DNA of 57,798 nt from Massilia sp. HP4. GTDB taxonomy: Bacteria; Pseudomonadota; Gammaproteobacteria; Burkholderiales; Burkholderiaceae_D. The notes beneath the pieces are model-generated. The model did no database searches. It saw only the letters and a list, made by a program, of their open reading frames with translations, and was not told the DNA's origin. The position numbers and the translations under genes are program-made. Positions 30,560-41,584 of this stretch are shown piece after piece (position 1 is the stretch's first letter; every line of letters starts with the position of its first letter). Where the stretch lies: positions 1-57,798 of the forward strand of contig NZ_STGG01000034.1 in assembly GCF_005222695.1 (NCBI RefSeq), read 5' to 3'.

Positions 30560-32353
30560 ATGAACAACATACGTAACTTCTCCATCATCGCCCACATCGA
30601 CCATGGCAAATCGACCCTGGCCGACCGCATCATCCAGCTGTGCGGCGGCCTGTCGGACCGCGAAATGGACGCGCAAGTGCTCGATTCGATGGACCTGGAA
30701 CGCGAGCGCGGCATCACCATCAAGGCCCAGACCGCGGCGCTGTCGTACAAGGCGCGCGATGGCCAGGTCTACAACCTGAACCTGATCGATACCCCGGGCC
30801 ACGTCGACTTCTCGTACGAAGTGAGCCGCTCGCTGTCGGCCTGCGAAGGCGCGCTGCTGGTGGTCGACGCTTCCCAGGGCGTGGAAGCGCAGACGGTCGC
30901 CAACTGCTATACCGCGCTCGATCTGGGCGTCGAAGTGGTGCCGATCCTGAACAAGATCGACTTGCCGCACGCCGACCCGGACAACGCCAAGAAAGAGATC
31001 GAGGACGTGATCGGCATCGACGCGTCCGACGCCACCGTGTGCTCGGCCAAGACCGGCCTGGGCGTGGAAGACGTGCTGGAAACCCTGATCGCCAGGGTGC
31101 CGCCGCCGAAGGGCGATCCGGACGCGCCGCTGCAGGCGCTGATCGTCGACTCCTGGTACGACCCGTATGTCGGCGTCGTGATGCTGGTGCGCGTGGTGAA
31201 TGGCACCCTGCGTCCGAAGGACAAGATCCGCCTGATGGCGACCGAGTCGGTGAACCTGGTCGAGAATATCGGCGTGTTCACCCCGCGTTCGGTGTCGCTG
31301 CCGCAACTGACCGCCGGTCAAGTGGGCTTCATCATCGCCGGCATCAAGGAACTGACCGCCGCCCGCGTGGGCGATACCGTGACCCTGGCCAGCCGTCCGG
31401 CGCCAGCGCCACTGCCGGGCTTCAAGGAAGTGCAGCCGCAGGTGTTCGCCGGCCTGTTCCCGGTCGAGGCCAACCAGTACGACGCACTGCGCGATTCCCT
31501 GGAAAAGCTCAAGCTGAACGATGCGGCCCTGATGTACGAGCCCGAAGTCTCGCAGGCGCTGGGCTTCGGCTTCCGCTGCGGTTTCCTGGGCCTCTTGCAC
31601 ATGGAGATCGTGCAGGAGCGCCTGGAGCGCGAATTCGATATGGACCTGATCACGACGGCCCCGACCGTTGTGTATGAAGTCGAAATGAAGGACGGCAGCA
31701 TCATCCGCGTCGACAACCCGTCGAAGATGCCCGAACCATCGAAGATCAACGAGGTGCGCGAGCCGATCGTCGACGTCAACCTGTACATGCCGCAAGAGTA
31801 TGTCGGCGCCGTGATGACCCTGTGTAACGGCAAGCGCGGCATCCAGATGGACATGGCCTACCATGGCCGCCAGGTCAAGCTGCACTACGAGATCCCGATG
31901 GCCGAGATCGTGCTGGACTTCTTCGACCGCCTCAAGTCGACCTCGCGCGGCTATGCCTCGATGGACTACGAGTTCAAGGAGAATCGCGCGGCCGACGTGG
32001 TCAAGGTCGATATGCTGATCAATAGCGAGAAGGTCGATGCGCTGGCCATCATCGTCCACCGTGCCAATGCGCCTTACCGCGGCCGCCAGGTGGCGGCAAA
32101 GATGCGCGAACTGATCCCGCGCCAGATGTTCGACGTGGCGATCCAGGCCGCGATCGGCGCGACCATCATCTCGCGCGAGAACGTGAAGGCGCTGCGCAAG
32201 AACGTGCTGGCCAAGTGCTATGGCGGCGACATCTCGCGCAAGAAAAAGCTGCTGGAGAAGCAAAAGGCCGGCAAGAAGCGCATGAAACAGGTCGGCTCGG
32301 TGGAGATCCCGCAAGAAGCCTTCCTGGCCATTCTCCAGGTGGAAGATAAATAA
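30560..32353 (+). CDS. lepA: Elongation factor 4 (LepA), ribosomal GTPase
   Basis: A 597-residue translational GTPase. [14 protein letters not shown] holds the P-loop, DTPGHVDF is G3, NKID is G4, and the C-terminal LepA-specific domain ends with [16 protein letters not shown] chose the ATG at 30560 ([10 protein letters not shown]); a TTG two codons upstream is possible. The ribosome site is weak (GAG). It overlaps the lepB start by 1 bp (TAATG). Confidence 0.97.
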   Translation: MNNIRNFSIIAHIDHGKSTLADRIIQLCGGLSDREMDAQVLDSMDLERERGITIKAQTAALSYKARDGQVYNLNLIDTPGHVDFSYEVSRSLSACEGALLVVDASQGVEAQTVANCYTALDLGVEVVPILNKIDLPHADPDNAKKEIEDVIGIDASDATVCSAKTGLGVEDVLETLIARVPPPKGDPDAPLQALIVDSWYDPYVGVVMLVRVVNGTLRPKDKIRLMATESVNLVENIGVFTPRSVSLPQLTAGQVGFIIAGIKELTAARVGDTVTLASRPAPAPLPGFKEVQPQVFAGLFPVEANQYDALRDSLEKLKLNDAALMYEPEVSQALGFGFRCGFLGLLHMEIVQERLEREFDMDLITTAPTVVYEVEMKDGSIIRVDNPSKMPEPSKINEVREPIVDVNLYMPQEYVGAVMTLCNGKRGIQMDMAYHGRQVKLHYEIPMAEIVLDFFDRLKSTSRGYASMDYEFKENRAADVVKVDMLINSEKVDALAIIVHRANAPYRGRQVAAKMRELIPRQMFDVAIQAAIGATIISRENVKALRKNVLAKCYGGDISRKKKLLEKQKAGKKRMKQVGSVEIPQEAFLAILQVEDK

Positions 32354-33282
32354 TGAACCTGCAACCCATCCTGGGCAATTTTGCCCTGATCCTGTTCGTC
32401 GCCATGGTGATCACGGGCATCATCTGGTGCCTGGACACATTCTATCTGGCGAAACAACGGCGCCGCGCCGCCGATGCCGCCCTGCGCGAATACGATGCGC
32501 GCAACGCCAAACTGGCGGCGGATGGGATCAAGGTCGACCACAACGGCAACCGCGCCGCGATCGAGCAGGCCAACCTGCGCCAGCCGACCTGGATCGAGTA
32601 TTCGGGCAGCTTCTTCCCGGTGATCGCGCTGGTGTTTATCTTGCGCTCTTTCTTGTGGGAGCCGTTCAAGATCCCGTCGTCATCGATGGTGCCGACCCTG
32701 CTGGTGGGCGACTTCATCCTGGTCAACAAGTACACCTACGGCATCCGGCTGCCGATCATCAACAAGAAGATCATCCAGATCAATAATCCGGAACGCGGCG
32801 ATGTGATGGTGTTCAAGTATCCAAAAGATATGAACCAGGATTACATCAAGCGCGTCGTTGGCGTGCCGGGTGATAAAATCAGTTACGAAGACAAGCGCCT
32901 GACGGTCAACGGCAAGCCGGTCGAGTACACCGCACTGGACGACTACCTGGACGACCAGCATCCGGTCTACCACAAGCAGTTTGTCGAGAAACTGCCGAGC
33001 CCGGGCGGCGTGACCGATCACCGCATCCTGAACACGGCCGACAAGCGCAATATCGACCTGGGCAGTGTGGAAAACTTCCCGCTGCGCGAAAACTGCGATT
33101 ACACCTACGACAAGTTCACCTGCGTGGTGCCGGAAGGGCAGTATTTCATGATGGGCGATAACCGCGACAATAGCGCGGACAGCCGTTACTGGGGTTTCGT
33201 GCCTGACCGCAATATCGTCGGCAAGGCCTTCGTGGTCTGGATGAACTTCAGCAATCCGAAACGTGTCGGCGGTATCCAATAA
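32353..33282 (+). CDS. lepB: Signal peptidase I
   Basis: A 309-residue inner-membrane protease that removes signal peptides from exported proteins. There are two N-terminal membrane segments (about 8-30 and 90-106). The catalytic dyad is Ser111 in PSSSMVPTL and Lys166 in YIKRVVGVPGD. GDNRDNSADSRYWG is the C-terminal family box. Start and lepA stop overlap, so expression is coupled. Confidence 0.97.
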   Translation: MNLQPILGNFALILFVAMVITGIIWCLDTFYLAKQRRRAADAALREYDARNAKLAADGIKVDHNGNRAAIEQANLRQPTWIEYSGSFFPVIALVFILRSFLWEPFKIPSSSMVPTLLVGDFILVNKYTYGIRLPIINKKIIQINNPERGDVMVFKYPKDMNQDYIKRVVGVPGDKISYEDKRLTVNGKPVEYTALDDYLDDQHPVYHKQFVEKLPSPGGVTDHRILNTADKRNIDLGSVENFPLRENCDYTYDKFTCVVPEGQYFMMGDNRDNSADSRYWGFVPDRNIVGKAFVVWMNFSNPKRVGGIQ

Positions 33283-33294
33283 CAAGGGGCGCGC

Positions 33295-33696
33295 ATGGAT
33301 CGCAGCAAGCTGTTCAAGAACAAGCAAGCCGGCATTTCGCTGTCCGGCCTGATCCTGGCCCTGGCCGTGATCGGCGTGGCGGCGATCTTTGCCATGCGCA
33401 TGGTCCCGGCCTATATCGAGTATAACGCGATCAAGTCCGCCATCGTGACCGTCAAGGACGGCGGCGGCACCATCCGCGAGATGCAGCAAGCCTTCAACCG
33501 CCATACCAGCGTCAACGACGTGGAAGCGGTGCGCGGACAAGACCTGGTGTTTACCCGCGACGGCGATGCCGTCGACATCAGCTTTGCCTACGAAAAACGC
33601 CTGCCACTGATGGGCAACGTCAGCCTGCTGATCGACTTCGAGGGCACCACCGACCCGAGCGGCGTGGTGGCCGAGGCCGACAGCGCTGCCCAGTAG
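33295..33696 (+). CDS. DUF4845 membrane protein
   Basis: 133 residues with one N-terminal membrane segment (about 14-36: GISLSGLILALAVIGVAAIF) and a small exported domain. The pattern and the position between lepB and rnc match DUF4845 proteins of betaproteobacteria and gammaproteobacteria. The N-terminus resembles a type IV pilin helix but lacks the prepilin cleavage site. The function is unknown. Confidence 0.88.
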   Translation: MDRSKLFKNKQAGISLSGLILALAVIGVAAIFAMRMVPAYIEYNAIKSAIVTVKDGGGTIREMQQAFNRHTSVNDVEAVRGQDLVFTRDGDAVDISFAYEKRLPLMGNVSLLIDFEGTTDPSGVVAEADSAAQ

Positions 33697-33742
33697 GGCT
33701 TTATAGAAATACCGTGGCCCAGCCACGTTGACGACATCGACA

Positions 33743-34546
33743 ATGAATCTTCAGTTATTGCAAACACGCTTGGCTTATACGTTCCGGGACATCGGCCTGC
33801 TGCAGCAAGCCCTGACCCACCGTAGCCATAGCAGTCTGCATAACGAGCGCCTTGAATTCCTGGGCGACTCGGTCCTGAACTGCGTCGTGGCCTCGGTGCT
33901 GTACGAACGTTTCAAGACGCTCGACGAGGGCGACCTGTCGCGCCTGCGCGCCAACCTGGTCAAGCAGCAGGCGCTGTTCGAGATCGCCCAGAAGCTCGAC
34001 CTGTCGCAATTCTTGCGCCTGGGAGAGGGCGAGCTCAAGTCGGGCGGTTTTCGTCGTCCCTCGATCCTGGCCGACACGCTGGAAGCCTTGCTCGGCGCGA
34101 TCTTCCTCGACAGCGGCTTCGACAGCGCGCGCGATGTGATCCGCGCCTTTTATATTCCGCTGCTGGACACGGTCGACCCGGCCACCCTGGGCAAGGACGC
34201 CAAGACCCTGCTGCAAGAATTCCTGCAGGCCAAGCGCATTGCGCTGCCGACCTATAATGTGGTGGCGACCCACGGCGCTGCCCACAGCCAGGAATTCGAA
34301 GTCGAATGCCTGGTGCCCAAACTGAGCGTGCAGGTGTTCGGCCGCGGCGGCAGTCGCCGTGCGGCGGAGCAGGCTGCCGCCAGCCTGGCCCTCGAAGCGG
34401 CCCAGAAGGCGCTCGCCAAGGCGCCGGGCGCGCGCAAGCCGCGCCAGCGCGCGGCGCAATTGAAGCTGGCCGGCATCGGCACCAACCAGGGCGACGCCGC
34501 ATCCGGCGCGCCCCACGCAGCACAACCAGGAACAGAAAAAGCATGA
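33743..34546 (+). CDS. rnc: Ribonuclease III
   Basis: A 267-residue RNase III for double-stranded RNA (rRNA and mRNA processing). The signature [13 protein letters not shown] holds the metal ligands. A dsRNA-binding domain is at about 155-225. A basic Ala/Lys/Arg tail of about 40 residues follows. The ATG at 33743 ([14 protein letters not shown]) was chosen over a TTG five codons upstream. The stop overlaps the era start (ATGA), the conserved rnc-era pair. Confidence 0.96.
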   Translation: MNLQLLQTRLAYTFRDIGLLQQALTHRSHSSLHNERLEFLGDSVLNCVVASVLYERFKTLDEGDLSRLRANLVKQQALFEIAQKLDLSQFLRLGEGELKSGGFRRPSILADTLEALLGAIFLDSGFDSARDVIRAFYIPLLDTVDPATLGKDAKTLLQEFLQAKRIALPTYNVVATHGAAHSQEFEVECLVPKLSVQVFGRGGSRRAAEQAAASLALEAAQKALAKAPGARKPRQRAAQLKLAGIGTNQGDAASGAPHAAQPGTEKA

Positions 34547-35439
34547 ACGCCATCCCCGACAACTTCCGCTGCGGCTATATCGCCATCGTCGGCCGCCCGA
34601 ACGTCGGCAAGTCGACCCTGATGAACGTCCTGATCGGCGCCAAGGTATCTATCACCTCGCGCAAGGCCCAGACCACGCGCCACCGCATCACCGGCATCCA
34701 GACCCATGACGACGCGCAATACATCTACGTCGACACCCCGGGCTTCCAGACCCGCCATGCGAACGCGCTGAACAAGACGCTGAACAAGACCGTCTCGAAC
34801 ACCCTGACCTCGTCGGACGTGATCCTGTTCCTGGTCGAAGCCGGCACCTTCGGCCCGGCCGACCAGCAAGTGCTGGACATGCTGCCAAAGAACGTCCCGG
34901 TGGTACTGGTCATCAATAAATCGGACCGCGTGAAGGACAAGGCCGTGCTGATGCCCTTCGCGCAAAAGATCGCCGGCCTGTTCGACTTCACCGCCATCGT
35001 GCCGGTCTCGGCCAAGCTGCGTTTCCAGGTCGATGCACTGGAAACCGAGATCAAGCGCCACCTGCCCGAGAACCCGCCGATCTTCGGACCGGACGACATC
35101 ACCGACCGCAGCGAGAAATTCCTGGCGGCCGAGATCGTGCGCGAAAAAGTGTTCCGCCTGCTGGGCGACGAACTGCCGTACACCAGCACCGTATTGATCG
35201 AACAGTTCGAGCAAGAGGGTAATTTGCGCCGCATCTTCGCCGCGATCCTGGTCGAGCGCGACACCCATAAATCGATGATCATCGGTAACAAGGGCGCGCG
35301 CCTGAAAGAGATTTCCACGCAATCGCGCCTGGATATGGAGAAACTGTTTGGCGGCCCGATCTACCTGGAAATCTGGGTCAAGGTCAAATCCGGCTGGGCC
35401 GACAACGAAGCGGGCCTGCGCGCTTACGGTTACGAGTAA
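34543..35439 (+). CDS. era: GTPase Era
   Basis: A 298-residue GTPase for 16S rRNA maturation and 30S assembly. GRPNVGKST (G1), DTPGFQ (G3) and NKSD (G4) lie in the GTPase domain. A C-terminal KH domain (about 205-298) holds [11 protein letters not shown]. It is translationally coupled to rnc. Confidence 0.97.
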   Translation: MNAIPDNFRCGYIAIVGRPNVGKSTLMNVLIGAKVSITSRKAQTTRHRITGIQTHDDAQYIYVDTPGFQTRHANALNKTLNKTVSNTLTSSDVILFLVEAGTFGPADQQVLDMLPKNVPVVLVINKSDRVKDKAVLMPFAQKIAGLFDFTAIVPVSAKLRFQVDALETEIKRHLPENPPIFGPDDITDRSEKFLAAEIVREKVFRLLGDELPYTSTVLIEQFEQEGNLRRIFAAILVERDTHKSMIIGNKGARLKEISTQSRLDMEKLFGGPIYLEIWVKVKSGWADNEAGLRAYGYE

Positions 35440-35454
35440 GGGCAGGGGACGCTA

Positions 35455-36249
35455 GTGTCCAGCCACGATCAATTCATCGACGACCTGCCCGAGCAGGCGG
35501 CGCCCGCCGCGGGCAAGCGCCCGCGCGCGCCGAGCCGCGACAATCGCATCGTCGGCCAGCCCGGCTTCGTGCTGCACAGCTATCCCTATAAAGAAACCAG
35601 TCTCATCATCGACATGTTCACCCGCGACCATGGGCGGGTGGGGCTGGTGGCGAAGGGCGCCAAGCGGCCATTCTCCAAGCTGCGTGGCGTGCTGCAAACC
35701 TTTCAACCGCTCTCGGTGTCGTGGAGCGGCAAGTCGGAGCTGCGCACGCTGATCGACGCCGAATGGGTGGGCGGCATGCTGCCGCTGGAACGCACGGCGC
35801 TGCTGTGCGGCTTTTATCTGAACGAATTATTGGTGAAACTGCTGGCGCGCGATGACCGCCATCCGGCCCTGTTCAACCACTACGTCTCGACCCTGAACCA
35901 GCTCGCCCACGGCGAACCCGCGCAAATCGTCTTGCGAAAATTCGAACGGGCCTTACTTAAGGAGACGGGCGTGGCCGCCGATCTCGGCCGCTGCACGAGC
36001 AGCCGCGACCGGGTCGAGCCCGGGCGCGACTATGTGGTCGATCCGGAACGTGGCGCGCGCGTGGCAGGCGCCGGCGAAGTCTGGCCCGTCGTTTTGGGCA
36101 AGACCCTGCTGGATATGGAGCGCGAGGACTATACTGATCCGGCGACCCAGGCGCAAAGCAAGCAATTGATGCGTTTCCTGCTGGCGCACCACCTGGGCGG
36201 GCAGCCGCTCAATACGCGCCAGATTTTGATCGACTTGATGCAACTGTAA
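35455..36249 (+). CDS. recO: DNA repair protein RecO
   Basis: A 264-residue RecO that loads RecA together with RecR in the RecF pathway. A 30-residue charged N-terminal extension is followed by the OB-fold block [19 protein letters not shown]. The C-terminal helical part ends with [15 protein letters not shown]. The start is a GTG at 35455, 15 bp after era. It lies 10 bp before pdxJ. Confidence 0.93.
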   Translation: MSSHDQFIDDLPEQAAPAAGKRPRAPSRDNRIVGQPGFVLHSYPYKETSLIIDMFTRDHGRVGLVAKGAKRPFSKLRGVLQTFQPLSVSWSGKSELRTLIDAEWVGGMLPLERTALLCGFYLNELLVKLLARDDRHPALFNHYVSTLNQLAHGEPAQIVLRKFERALLKETGVAADLGRCTSSRDRVEPGRDYVVDPERGARVAGAGEVWPVVLGKTLLDMEREDYTDPATQAQSKQLMRFLLAHHLGGQPLNTRQILIDLMQL

Positions 36250-36259
36250 AAAGAACACT

Positions 36260-37033
36260 ATGAGCTTCCTGCAACCCGCCGGCCAGGTGATCGACCTGGG
36301 CGTAAACATCGACCACATCGCCACCGTGCGCAATGCGCGCGGGACGGCATACCCGGACCCGCTGCGCGCCGCGCTGCTGGCCGAGCAGGCGGGCGCCGAC
36401 CTGATCACCTTGCACCTGCGCGAAGACCGCCGCCACATCAAGGATGCCGACGTGCTTGCGCTGCGTCCGCTGCTCTTGACGCGCATGAACCTGGAAGCGG
36501 CCGTGACCCGCGAGATGATCGACTTCGCCTGCCAGGTGAAGCCGCAGGACGTGTGCCTGGTGCCCGAGCGGCGCGAGGAAGTGACGACCGAGGGCGGCCT
36601 GGACGTGGTGCGCTACTACAACGAGGTCGAGGCGGCGGTGAAGCAGTTGAAACAAGAGGGCGTCCGCGTCTCGTTGTTCATCGATGCCGATGCGCGCCAG
36701 ATCGAAGCCGCAGCAAGCGTCGGCGCGACCGTGATCGAGCTGCATACGGGGCGCTATGCCGAGGCTGAAGGCGGTGAGGTGGCGCCTGAACTCGAGCGCA
36801 TCAAGCTGGGCGTGCACGAGGGCGCCAGGCGCGGCCTGCGCGTGAACGCCGGCCACGGCCTGCATTACACGAACGTGCAGCCGATCGCGGCGATTCCCGA
36901 CCTGCACGAGCTGAACATCGGCCACGCCATCGTGGCGCATGCCTTGTTCGCGGGCTGGGAGAACGCGGTGCGCGAGATGAAGGCGATCATGGTCGCGGCG
37001 CGCCTGGGCGTGCAGTACGGAGCGGGTGCTTAA
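36260..37033 (+). CDS. pdxJ: Pyridoxine 5'-phosphate synthase
   Basis: A 257-residue PdxJ that makes pyridoxine 5'-phosphate from 1-deoxyxylulose phosphate and an aminoacetone phosphate. [17 protein letters not shown] is the family start block, and the ends of the TIM-barrel strands [14 protein letters not shown] and VNAGHGLHY are present. Its stop abuts the acpS start. Confidence 0.97.
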   Translation: MSFLQPAGQVIDLGVNIDHIATVRNARGTAYPDPLRAALLAEQAGADLITLHLREDRRHIKDADVLALRPLLLTRMNLEAAVTREMIDFACQVKPQDVCLVPERREEVTTEGGLDVVRYYNEVEAAVKQLKQEGVRVSLFIDADARQIEAAASVGATVIELHTGRYAEAEGGEVAPELERIKLGVHEGARRGLRVNAGHGLHYTNVQPIAAIPDLHELNIGHAIVAHALFAGWENAVREMKAIMVAARLGVQYGAGA

Positions 37034-37453
37034 ATGATCTATGGCATCGGCACCGACATCGTCCAGATTTCGCGTGTCGAGGCGGCGCTTGCGCGCAGCG
37101 GCCCGCGCTTTGCCGAGAAGATCCTCGGCCCGCAAGAGCTCGAAAAATACCATGCCCGCAGCGCCAAGAACGCGGTGCGCGGCCTGCGCTTCCTGGCTAC
37201 ACGTTTTTCGGCCAAGGAGGCGTTTTCAAAGGCCATCGGCATGGGCATGCGCATGCCCATGACCTGGCGTTCCGCCCAGATGCTCAATGACCCGAGCGGC
37301 AAGCCGGTCATCGTCTGCAGCGGCGCCCTTGGCGACTTCATGCGCGAGCACCGGCTCAGCGCCCAGGTGACGATCAGCGACGAGGCCGACTATGGCGTCG
37401 CCTTCGTGATCGTGACCCAGGCGCCGGCCCCGTCCACCCCTTTGGTTGATTAA
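37034..37453 (+). CDS. acpS: Holo-ACP synthase
   Basis: A 139-residue AcpS that transfers phosphopantetheine from CoA to Ser37 of [19 protein letters not shown] and [13 protein letters not shown] are the magnesium and CoA binding blocks. The ATG follows the pdxJ stop directly and the stop overlaps the uvrC start (TAATG). Confidence 0.96.
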   Translation: MIYGIGTDIVQISRVEAALARSGPRFAEKILGPQELEKYHARSAKNAVRGLRFLATRFSAKEAFSKAIGMGMRMPMTWRSAQMLNDPSGKPVIVCSGALGDFMREHRLSAQVTISDEADYGVAFVIVTQAPAPSTPLVD

Positions 37454-39426
37454 TGTCCGAAGCAAAACCAGTTGCAGCACCTTCTGTTGAAGTGACCCCT
37501 GAACTCGCGGCCCGGCTGGGCCGTGAGCGCCTGTTGGATGCGCGTGAAGAGTCGCGCGCCGAAGCCAACCGCGAACTGAGCCCGAAAGTCGATGTCGACG
37601 TACGCGCGCAAGTGCTGGCGGTCGTCAATCGCCTGCCGGGCCTGCCCGGCGTGTACCGCTATTTCGACGCGGCCGACAATGTGCTGTACGTCGGCAAGGC
37701 GCGCAATCTCAAGAACCGCGTCTCGAGCTACTTTCAGAAGAACCTGGCCAGCCCGCGCATCGCGATGATGGTGTCGCAGATCGCGCGCCTGGAAACGACG
37801 GTGGTCTCCAGCGAGGCCGAAGCGCTGATCCTGGAAAACAACCTGATCAAGACGCTCAAGCCGCGCTACAACATCCTGTTCCGCGACGATAAGTCTTACC
37901 CCTACATCAAGATCACGGGCGGCGAGGCGCCGCGCATGGCGTACTACCGCGGCGCGCTGGACAAGAAGAACCAGTACTTCGGTCCTTTCCCCAGCGCCTG
38001 GGCGGCCAAGGAATCGATCCAGCTGCTGCAGCGCGTGTTCATGCTGCGCACGTGCGAGGACAGCGTCTACGCCAACCGCACGCGGCCCTGCCTGCTACAC
38101 CAGATCGGCCGCTGCAGCGCGCCCTGCGTGAACCTGATCGCGCCCGAGGAATACAAGCACGACGTCGAGAATGCGGCGCGCTTCCTGCGCGGGCGCCAGA
38201 GCGAAGTCATGGCCGACCTCGAGCAAAAGATGCAGGCCTATGCGATGGAACTGAAATTCGAGCAGGCGGCCTCGGTGCGCAACCAGATCCAGGCTCTGTC
38301 GAAGGTGCTGCATGCGCAGAGCATGGAGACGACGGGCGACGCCGACGTCGACGTCATCGCCGTGGTGGTGCAGGGCGGCCGCGCCTGCGTCAACCTGGCC
38401 ATGGTGCGCGGCGGACGCCACCTGGGCGACCGCGCCTACTTCCCGAGCCACGTCGGCGAATCGCTGGGTGAGTGTCCGATCGAGGTCGAGGTGCTGTGCG
38501 CGTTCTTGGCGCAACATTACGCCGGCCAGTTCATCCCCGGCACCTTGATCATGAACGTTGAATTCGACCAGCCAGAGCTGATCATGGCCTTGCAAGAGCA
38601 GTGCGGCCACCGCATCAGCCTGGTGCTGCAGCCGGGCGGCCAGCGCCGCCAGTGGCTCGAGATGGCCTGCAAGGGCGGCGAGATCGCGCTGGCGCGACTG
38701 CTGTCCGAGCAGGGTTCGCAGCAGGCGCGCACGCGCGCACTGGCCGACACGCTGCAGCTCGACAGCGAAGACCTGGACGCCCTGCGCATCGAGTGCTTCG
38801 ACATCAGCCACACGGCGGGCGAGGCGACGCAGGCCTCATGCGTGGTGTTCCACCACCACCAGATGCAGAACGGCGAATATCGCCGCTTCAACATCAACGG
38901 CATCACGCCGGGCGACGATTACGCGGCCATGCGCCAGGTCTTGATGCGCCGCTACGAGAAGGTTGCGGGCGGCGAGGGCGTGATGCCCGACATCGTGCTG
39001 GTCGACGGCGGCAAGGGGCAAGTCGAGATGGCGCGCCAGGTATTTACGGAGCTAGGGCTGGACATCGCGATGATCGTCGGCGTGGCCAAAGGGGAAGGGC
39101 GGCGCGTGGGCCTGGAAACGCTGATCTTCGCCGATGGCCGGCCGGCCCAGGAGCTGGGCAAGGAATCGGCTGCACTGATGCTGGTGGCCCTGATCCGCGA
39201 CGAGGCGCACCGGTTTGCGATTACGGGCATGCGCGCCAAGCGCGCCAAGGCGCGCCAGGCCTCGCGCCTGGAAGAGATCGAGGGCATCGGCGCCAAGCGC
39301 CGCCAGCGCCTGCTGGCGCGTTTTGGCGGGCTGCGCGGGGTGGTCGACGCCAGCGTGGAGGATTTGATGACGGTCGAGGGAATCTCGAGCGCGTTGGCGG
39401 AAGAGATTTACAGGCAGTTGCATTGA
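37453..39426 (+). CDS. uvrC: UvrABC excinuclease subunit C
   Basis: A 657-residue UvrC, the dual-incision nuclease of nucleotide excision repair. A roughly 50-residue N-terminal extension precedes the GIY-YIG domain ([18 protein letters not shown], about 62-80). A UvrB-interacting helix pair lies near 245-280, an RNase H-like 5' nuclease domain in the second half, and helix-hairpin-helix [16 protein letters not shown] near the end. It is coupled to acpS. Confidence 0.96.
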   Translation: MSEAKPVAAPSVEVTPELAARLGRERLLDAREESRAEANRELSPKVDVDVRAQVLAVVNRLPGLPGVYRYFDAADNVLYVGKARNLKNRVSSYFQKNLASPRIAMMVSQIARLETTVVSSEAEALILENNLIKTLKPRYNILFRDDKSYPYIKITGGEAPRMAYYRGALDKKNQYFGPFPSAWAAKESIQLLQRVFMLRTCEDSVYANRTRPCLLHQIGRCSAPCVNLIAPEEYKHDVENAARFLRGRQSEVMADLEQKMQAYAMELKFEQAASVRNQIQALSKVLHAQSMETTGDADVDVIAVVVQGGRACVNLAMVRGGRHLGDRAYFPSHVGESLGECPIEVEVLCAFLAQHYAGQFIPGTLIMNVEFDQPELIMALQEQCGHRISLVLQPGGQRRQWLEMACKGGEIALARLLSEQGSQQARTRALADTLQLDSEDLDALRIECFDISHTAGEATQASCVVFHHHQMQNGEYRRFNINGITPGDDYAAMRQVLMRRYEKVAGGEGVMPDIVLVDGGKGQVEMARQVFTELGLDIAMIVGVAKGEGRRVGLETLIFADGRPAQELGKESAALMLVALIRDEAHRFAITGMRAKRAKARQASRLEEIEGIGAKRRQRLLARFGGLRGVVDASVEDLMTVEGISSALAEEIYRQLH

Positions 39427-39438
39427 TATGCACATGTG

Positions 39439-39463
39439 GCGTGGACGGCCCTGCCGTCCACGC
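39439..39463 (+). terminator. Hairpin after uvrC
   Basis: GCGTGGACGGC CCT GCCGTCCACGC, a perfect 11-bp stem with a 3-nt loop, 12 bp after the uvrC stop. There is no U-run, but the stem is strong; it may stabilise or end the long operon transcript. Confidence 0.65.
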
Positions 39464-39646
39464 GTTCAACCATCCTTCGCGTCACCCATACCGCATCAAT
39501 ATTTCCACATGGTCAACCCAAAACACCCGCCAACCGTTGAGCCCCCAAGCGCCCATCCCGCCGCATACAGATGAGTCAACTGGCCCAAACCCCCATACCC
39601 ATGTAGACTAACGGCCAAGCATTTTTCCACGGTAATCAGCTCTCTC

Positions 39647-40225
39647 ATGCCCTTCAATATACCGATTCTCCTGACCTGGTTACGCGTCGCGCTCATTCCC
39701 CTCGTTGTCGGATTGTTCTACCTGCCTACAGACTGGATGACGCTCCCGGAACGCAATCTCGCAGCCACCGCGGTCTTCATCATCGCCGCCATCACCGACT
39801 GGTTCGACGGTTTCCTGGCCCGCCGCTGGAACGAAACCTCGGCCTTCGGCGCCTTCCTCGACCCGGTCGCGGACAAGCTGATGGTGGCCGGCGCGCTGCT
39901 GGTGCTGGTCCAGCTCGACCGGGTGGACGCCATCATCGCCGGCATCATCATCGGCCGAGAGATCACCATCTCGGCCCTGCGCGAATGGATGGCCCAGATC
40001 GGCGCCACGCGCTCGGTGGCGGTCAGCTCGATCGGCAAGATCAAGACCGCGGCCCAGATGACGGCGATCCCGATGCTGCTGTTCCACGACCGCCTGTTCG
40101 GCATCGATATCCACTTCTGGGGCGAGTACCTGTTGTGGGTGGCGGGCGTGCTGACGGTGTGGTCGATGTTCTATTATTTGCGCCGTGCCTGGCCCTTGAT
40201 CAAGGAGAAAGGCGGGGCGTTTTAA
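39647..40225 (+). CDS. pgsA: CDP-diacylglycerol-glycerol-3-phosphate 3-phosphatidyltransferase
   Basis: A 192-residue inner-membrane enzyme that commits CDP-diacylglycerol to phosphatidylglycerol. The CDP-alcohol transferase motif is complete: DWFDGFLARRW...GAFLDPVADK. There are five or so hydrophobic helices. It follows uvrC with a 220-bp gap and precedes the tRNA operon. Confidence 0.95.
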   Translation: MPFNIPILLTWLRVALIPLVVGLFYLPTDWMTLPERNLAATAVFIIAAITDWFDGFLARRWNETSAFGAFLDPVADKLMVAGALLVLVQLDRVDAIIAGIIIGREITISALREWMAQIGATRSVAVSSIGKIKTAAQMTAIPMLLFHDRLFGIDIHFWGEYLLWVAGVLTVWSMFYYLRRAWPLIKEKGGAF

Positions 40226-40242
40226 TTTGTTTCGTGGCATCC

Positions 40243-40270
40243 TTGACGTACAGAATAGAATCTCTATAAT
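40243..40270 (+). promoter_or_regulatory. Promoter of the tRNA operon
   Basis: TTGACG (40243-40248), 16-bp spacer, TATAAT (40265-40270). This near-consensus sigma-70 promoter lies 42 bp before the first tRNA. Confidence 0.9.
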
Positions 40271-40312
40271 GCCTGCCTGTTGCGACAACAACGCAACAGA
40301 ATGAAAGACGAA

Positions 40313-40388
40313 GCGGGAGTAGCTCAGTTGGTAGAGCGCAACCTTGCCAAGGTTGAGGTCGAGAGTTCGAGACTCTTCTCCCGCTCCA
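40313..40388 (+). tRNA. tRNA-Gly(GCC), copy 1
   Basis: 76 nt with encoded CCA. Acceptor GCGGGAG pairs with CTCCCGC, and the anticodon loop TTGCCAA gives GCC. The T-arm contains GTTCGA. First of four identical copies. Confidence 0.98.
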
Positions 40389-40455
40389 AAGATTGCAAAG
40401 TTGTAAAGCGATCTTGGAAAAACGTCAAAGTTCTGTCATAATCGTTGTTCTGTAC

Positions 40456-40531
40456 GCGGGAGTAGCTCAGTTGGTAGAGCGCAACCTTGCCAAGGTTGAG
40501 GTCGAGAGTTCGAGACTCTTCTCCCGCTCCA
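40456..40531 (+). tRNA. tRNA-Gly(GCC), copy 2
   Basis: Identical in sequence to copy 1 across all 76 nt. The spacer before it is 67 nt and unrelated to the other spacers. Confidence 0.98.
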
Positions 40532-40579
40532 GTCTTTCAAGGCTGGGGCGGCAAGCGGTAGTAAAATGTAAGACTCCAT

Positions 40580-40655
40580 GCGGGAGTAGCTCAGTTGGTA
40601 GAGCGCAACCTTGCCAAGGTTGAGGTCGAGAGTTCGAGACTCTTCTCCCGCTCCA
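40580..40655 (+). tRNA. tRNA-Gly(GCC), copy 3
   Basis: Identical to copy 1; 48-nt spacer before it. Confidence 0.98.
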
Positions 40656-40685
40656 GGTTTTGCATATAAGTGGTAACACTCCTAA

Positions 40686-40761
40686 GCGGGAGTAGCTCAG
40701 TTGGTAGAGCGCAACCTTGCCAAGGTTGAGGTCGAGAGTTCGAGACTCTTCTCCCGCTCCA
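40686..40761 (+). tRNA. tRNA-Gly(GCC), copy 4
   Basis: Identical to copy 1; 30-nt spacer before it. Confidence 0.98.
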
Positions 40762-40836
40762 GAATTCTTGGAAGATCTTCTTCCCTTGTTGATGCGGGAC
40801 ATAACCGCTCTCGTCAATAAGCGCACTATATCCTCT

Positions 40837-40910
40837 GGCGAGGTAGCAAAGCGGTTATGCAGCGGCCTGCAAAGCCGTCTAGGTCGGTTCGACTCCGATC
40901 CTCGCCTCCA
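40837..40910 (+). tRNA. tRNA-Cys(GCA)
   Basis: 74 nt with encoded CCA. Acceptor GGCGAGG pairs with CCTCGCC, the anticodon loop is CTGCAAA and the T-arm contains GTTCGA. Last gene of the tRNA operon. Confidence 0.97.
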
Positions 40911-40922
40911 AATAATAAACGG

Positions 40923-40954
40923 ACGGGCCTCAATAGAGGCCCGTTTTGTTTTTT
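40923..40954 (+). terminator. Terminator of the tRNA operon
   Basis: ACGGGCCTC AATA GAGGCCCGT, a 9-bp perfect stem followed by TTTGTTTTTT. Canonical Rho-independent terminator, 12 bp after tRNA-Cys. Confidence 0.95.
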
Positions 40955-41584
40955 GCGGTCGCGTAGTAACCAAATTCAATTTGTCAGCGGTCGAGCCAAA
41001 GTCGATAGCTCATGTTTGCGGCCTACCAGGCCGCTGCAGATGGGCTCAAAGGACTCGGCAGTTAGGCTGCAAAGGCTTCAATCATATTTGAGCCCGTTTC
41101 GTTATGGGTTCACGCCTGCTGAAACTCAAGGCATACCTCAGTCCTGCACTTTCGCGGAAATGTATGAGAACAGTGCGCTGCCATGCGATGAGAGACGACG
41201 CATATCTCGGTGCCACGGGACCGCTGAGAAGCACAACCCGTTACATAGCGCTCGCGCCATGCATCTGAATAAATCCTATGTTCGTACCAACGAACAAGTC
41301 CAGCATGTCCTCAGCTGTACAAAGCTCAGTGCCCATCTAGCTCGTCTACTCCGGAAATGTGCAAGTTTGACTCCCAACATGGCGCAATGCAGCTCATGAG
41401 CGAGTCCACCATATCCTGCCCGGACGCGAGAGCGCGAATGCCGCTGCGAGCAAGAACGCAGGGCGCATGTGACGAGCGATCAGAGAAGTCAGTCACCGAC
41501 AATATTTCCACTCACCGGCTCTTGACCTTCTCGTAGCCGTCATCTACTACCAAACAAACATGAACGTGTTCAATTACCAACTTT
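40955..41584. other. Gene-free, AT-richer stretch downstream of the tRNAs
   Basis: About 630 bp with no credible gene. An open frame at 40857-41399 starts inside tRNA-Cys and has no recognisable motif. Two inverted repeats occur near its left end: GCGGCCT-ACC-AGGCCGC (41018-41034) and GGGCTCAAA (41042-41050) / TTTGAGCCC (41087-41095). They could form a small structured RNA or be decayed terminators. Position after a tRNA operon and lower GC suggest a remnant of foreign DNA, but no integrase or repeated tRNA end was seen. Confidence 0.45.

Noticed and set aside
40313..40761. Regularly spaced identical repeats that might suggest a CRISPR array
   Set aside because: Each 76-nt repeat folds as a complete tRNA-Gly with CCA; the spacers vary in length from 30 to 67 nt.
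40857..41399. 180-codon open frame starting inside tRNA-Cys
   Set aside because: It overlaps the tRNA and its terminator, has no recognisable domain and no ribosome site.
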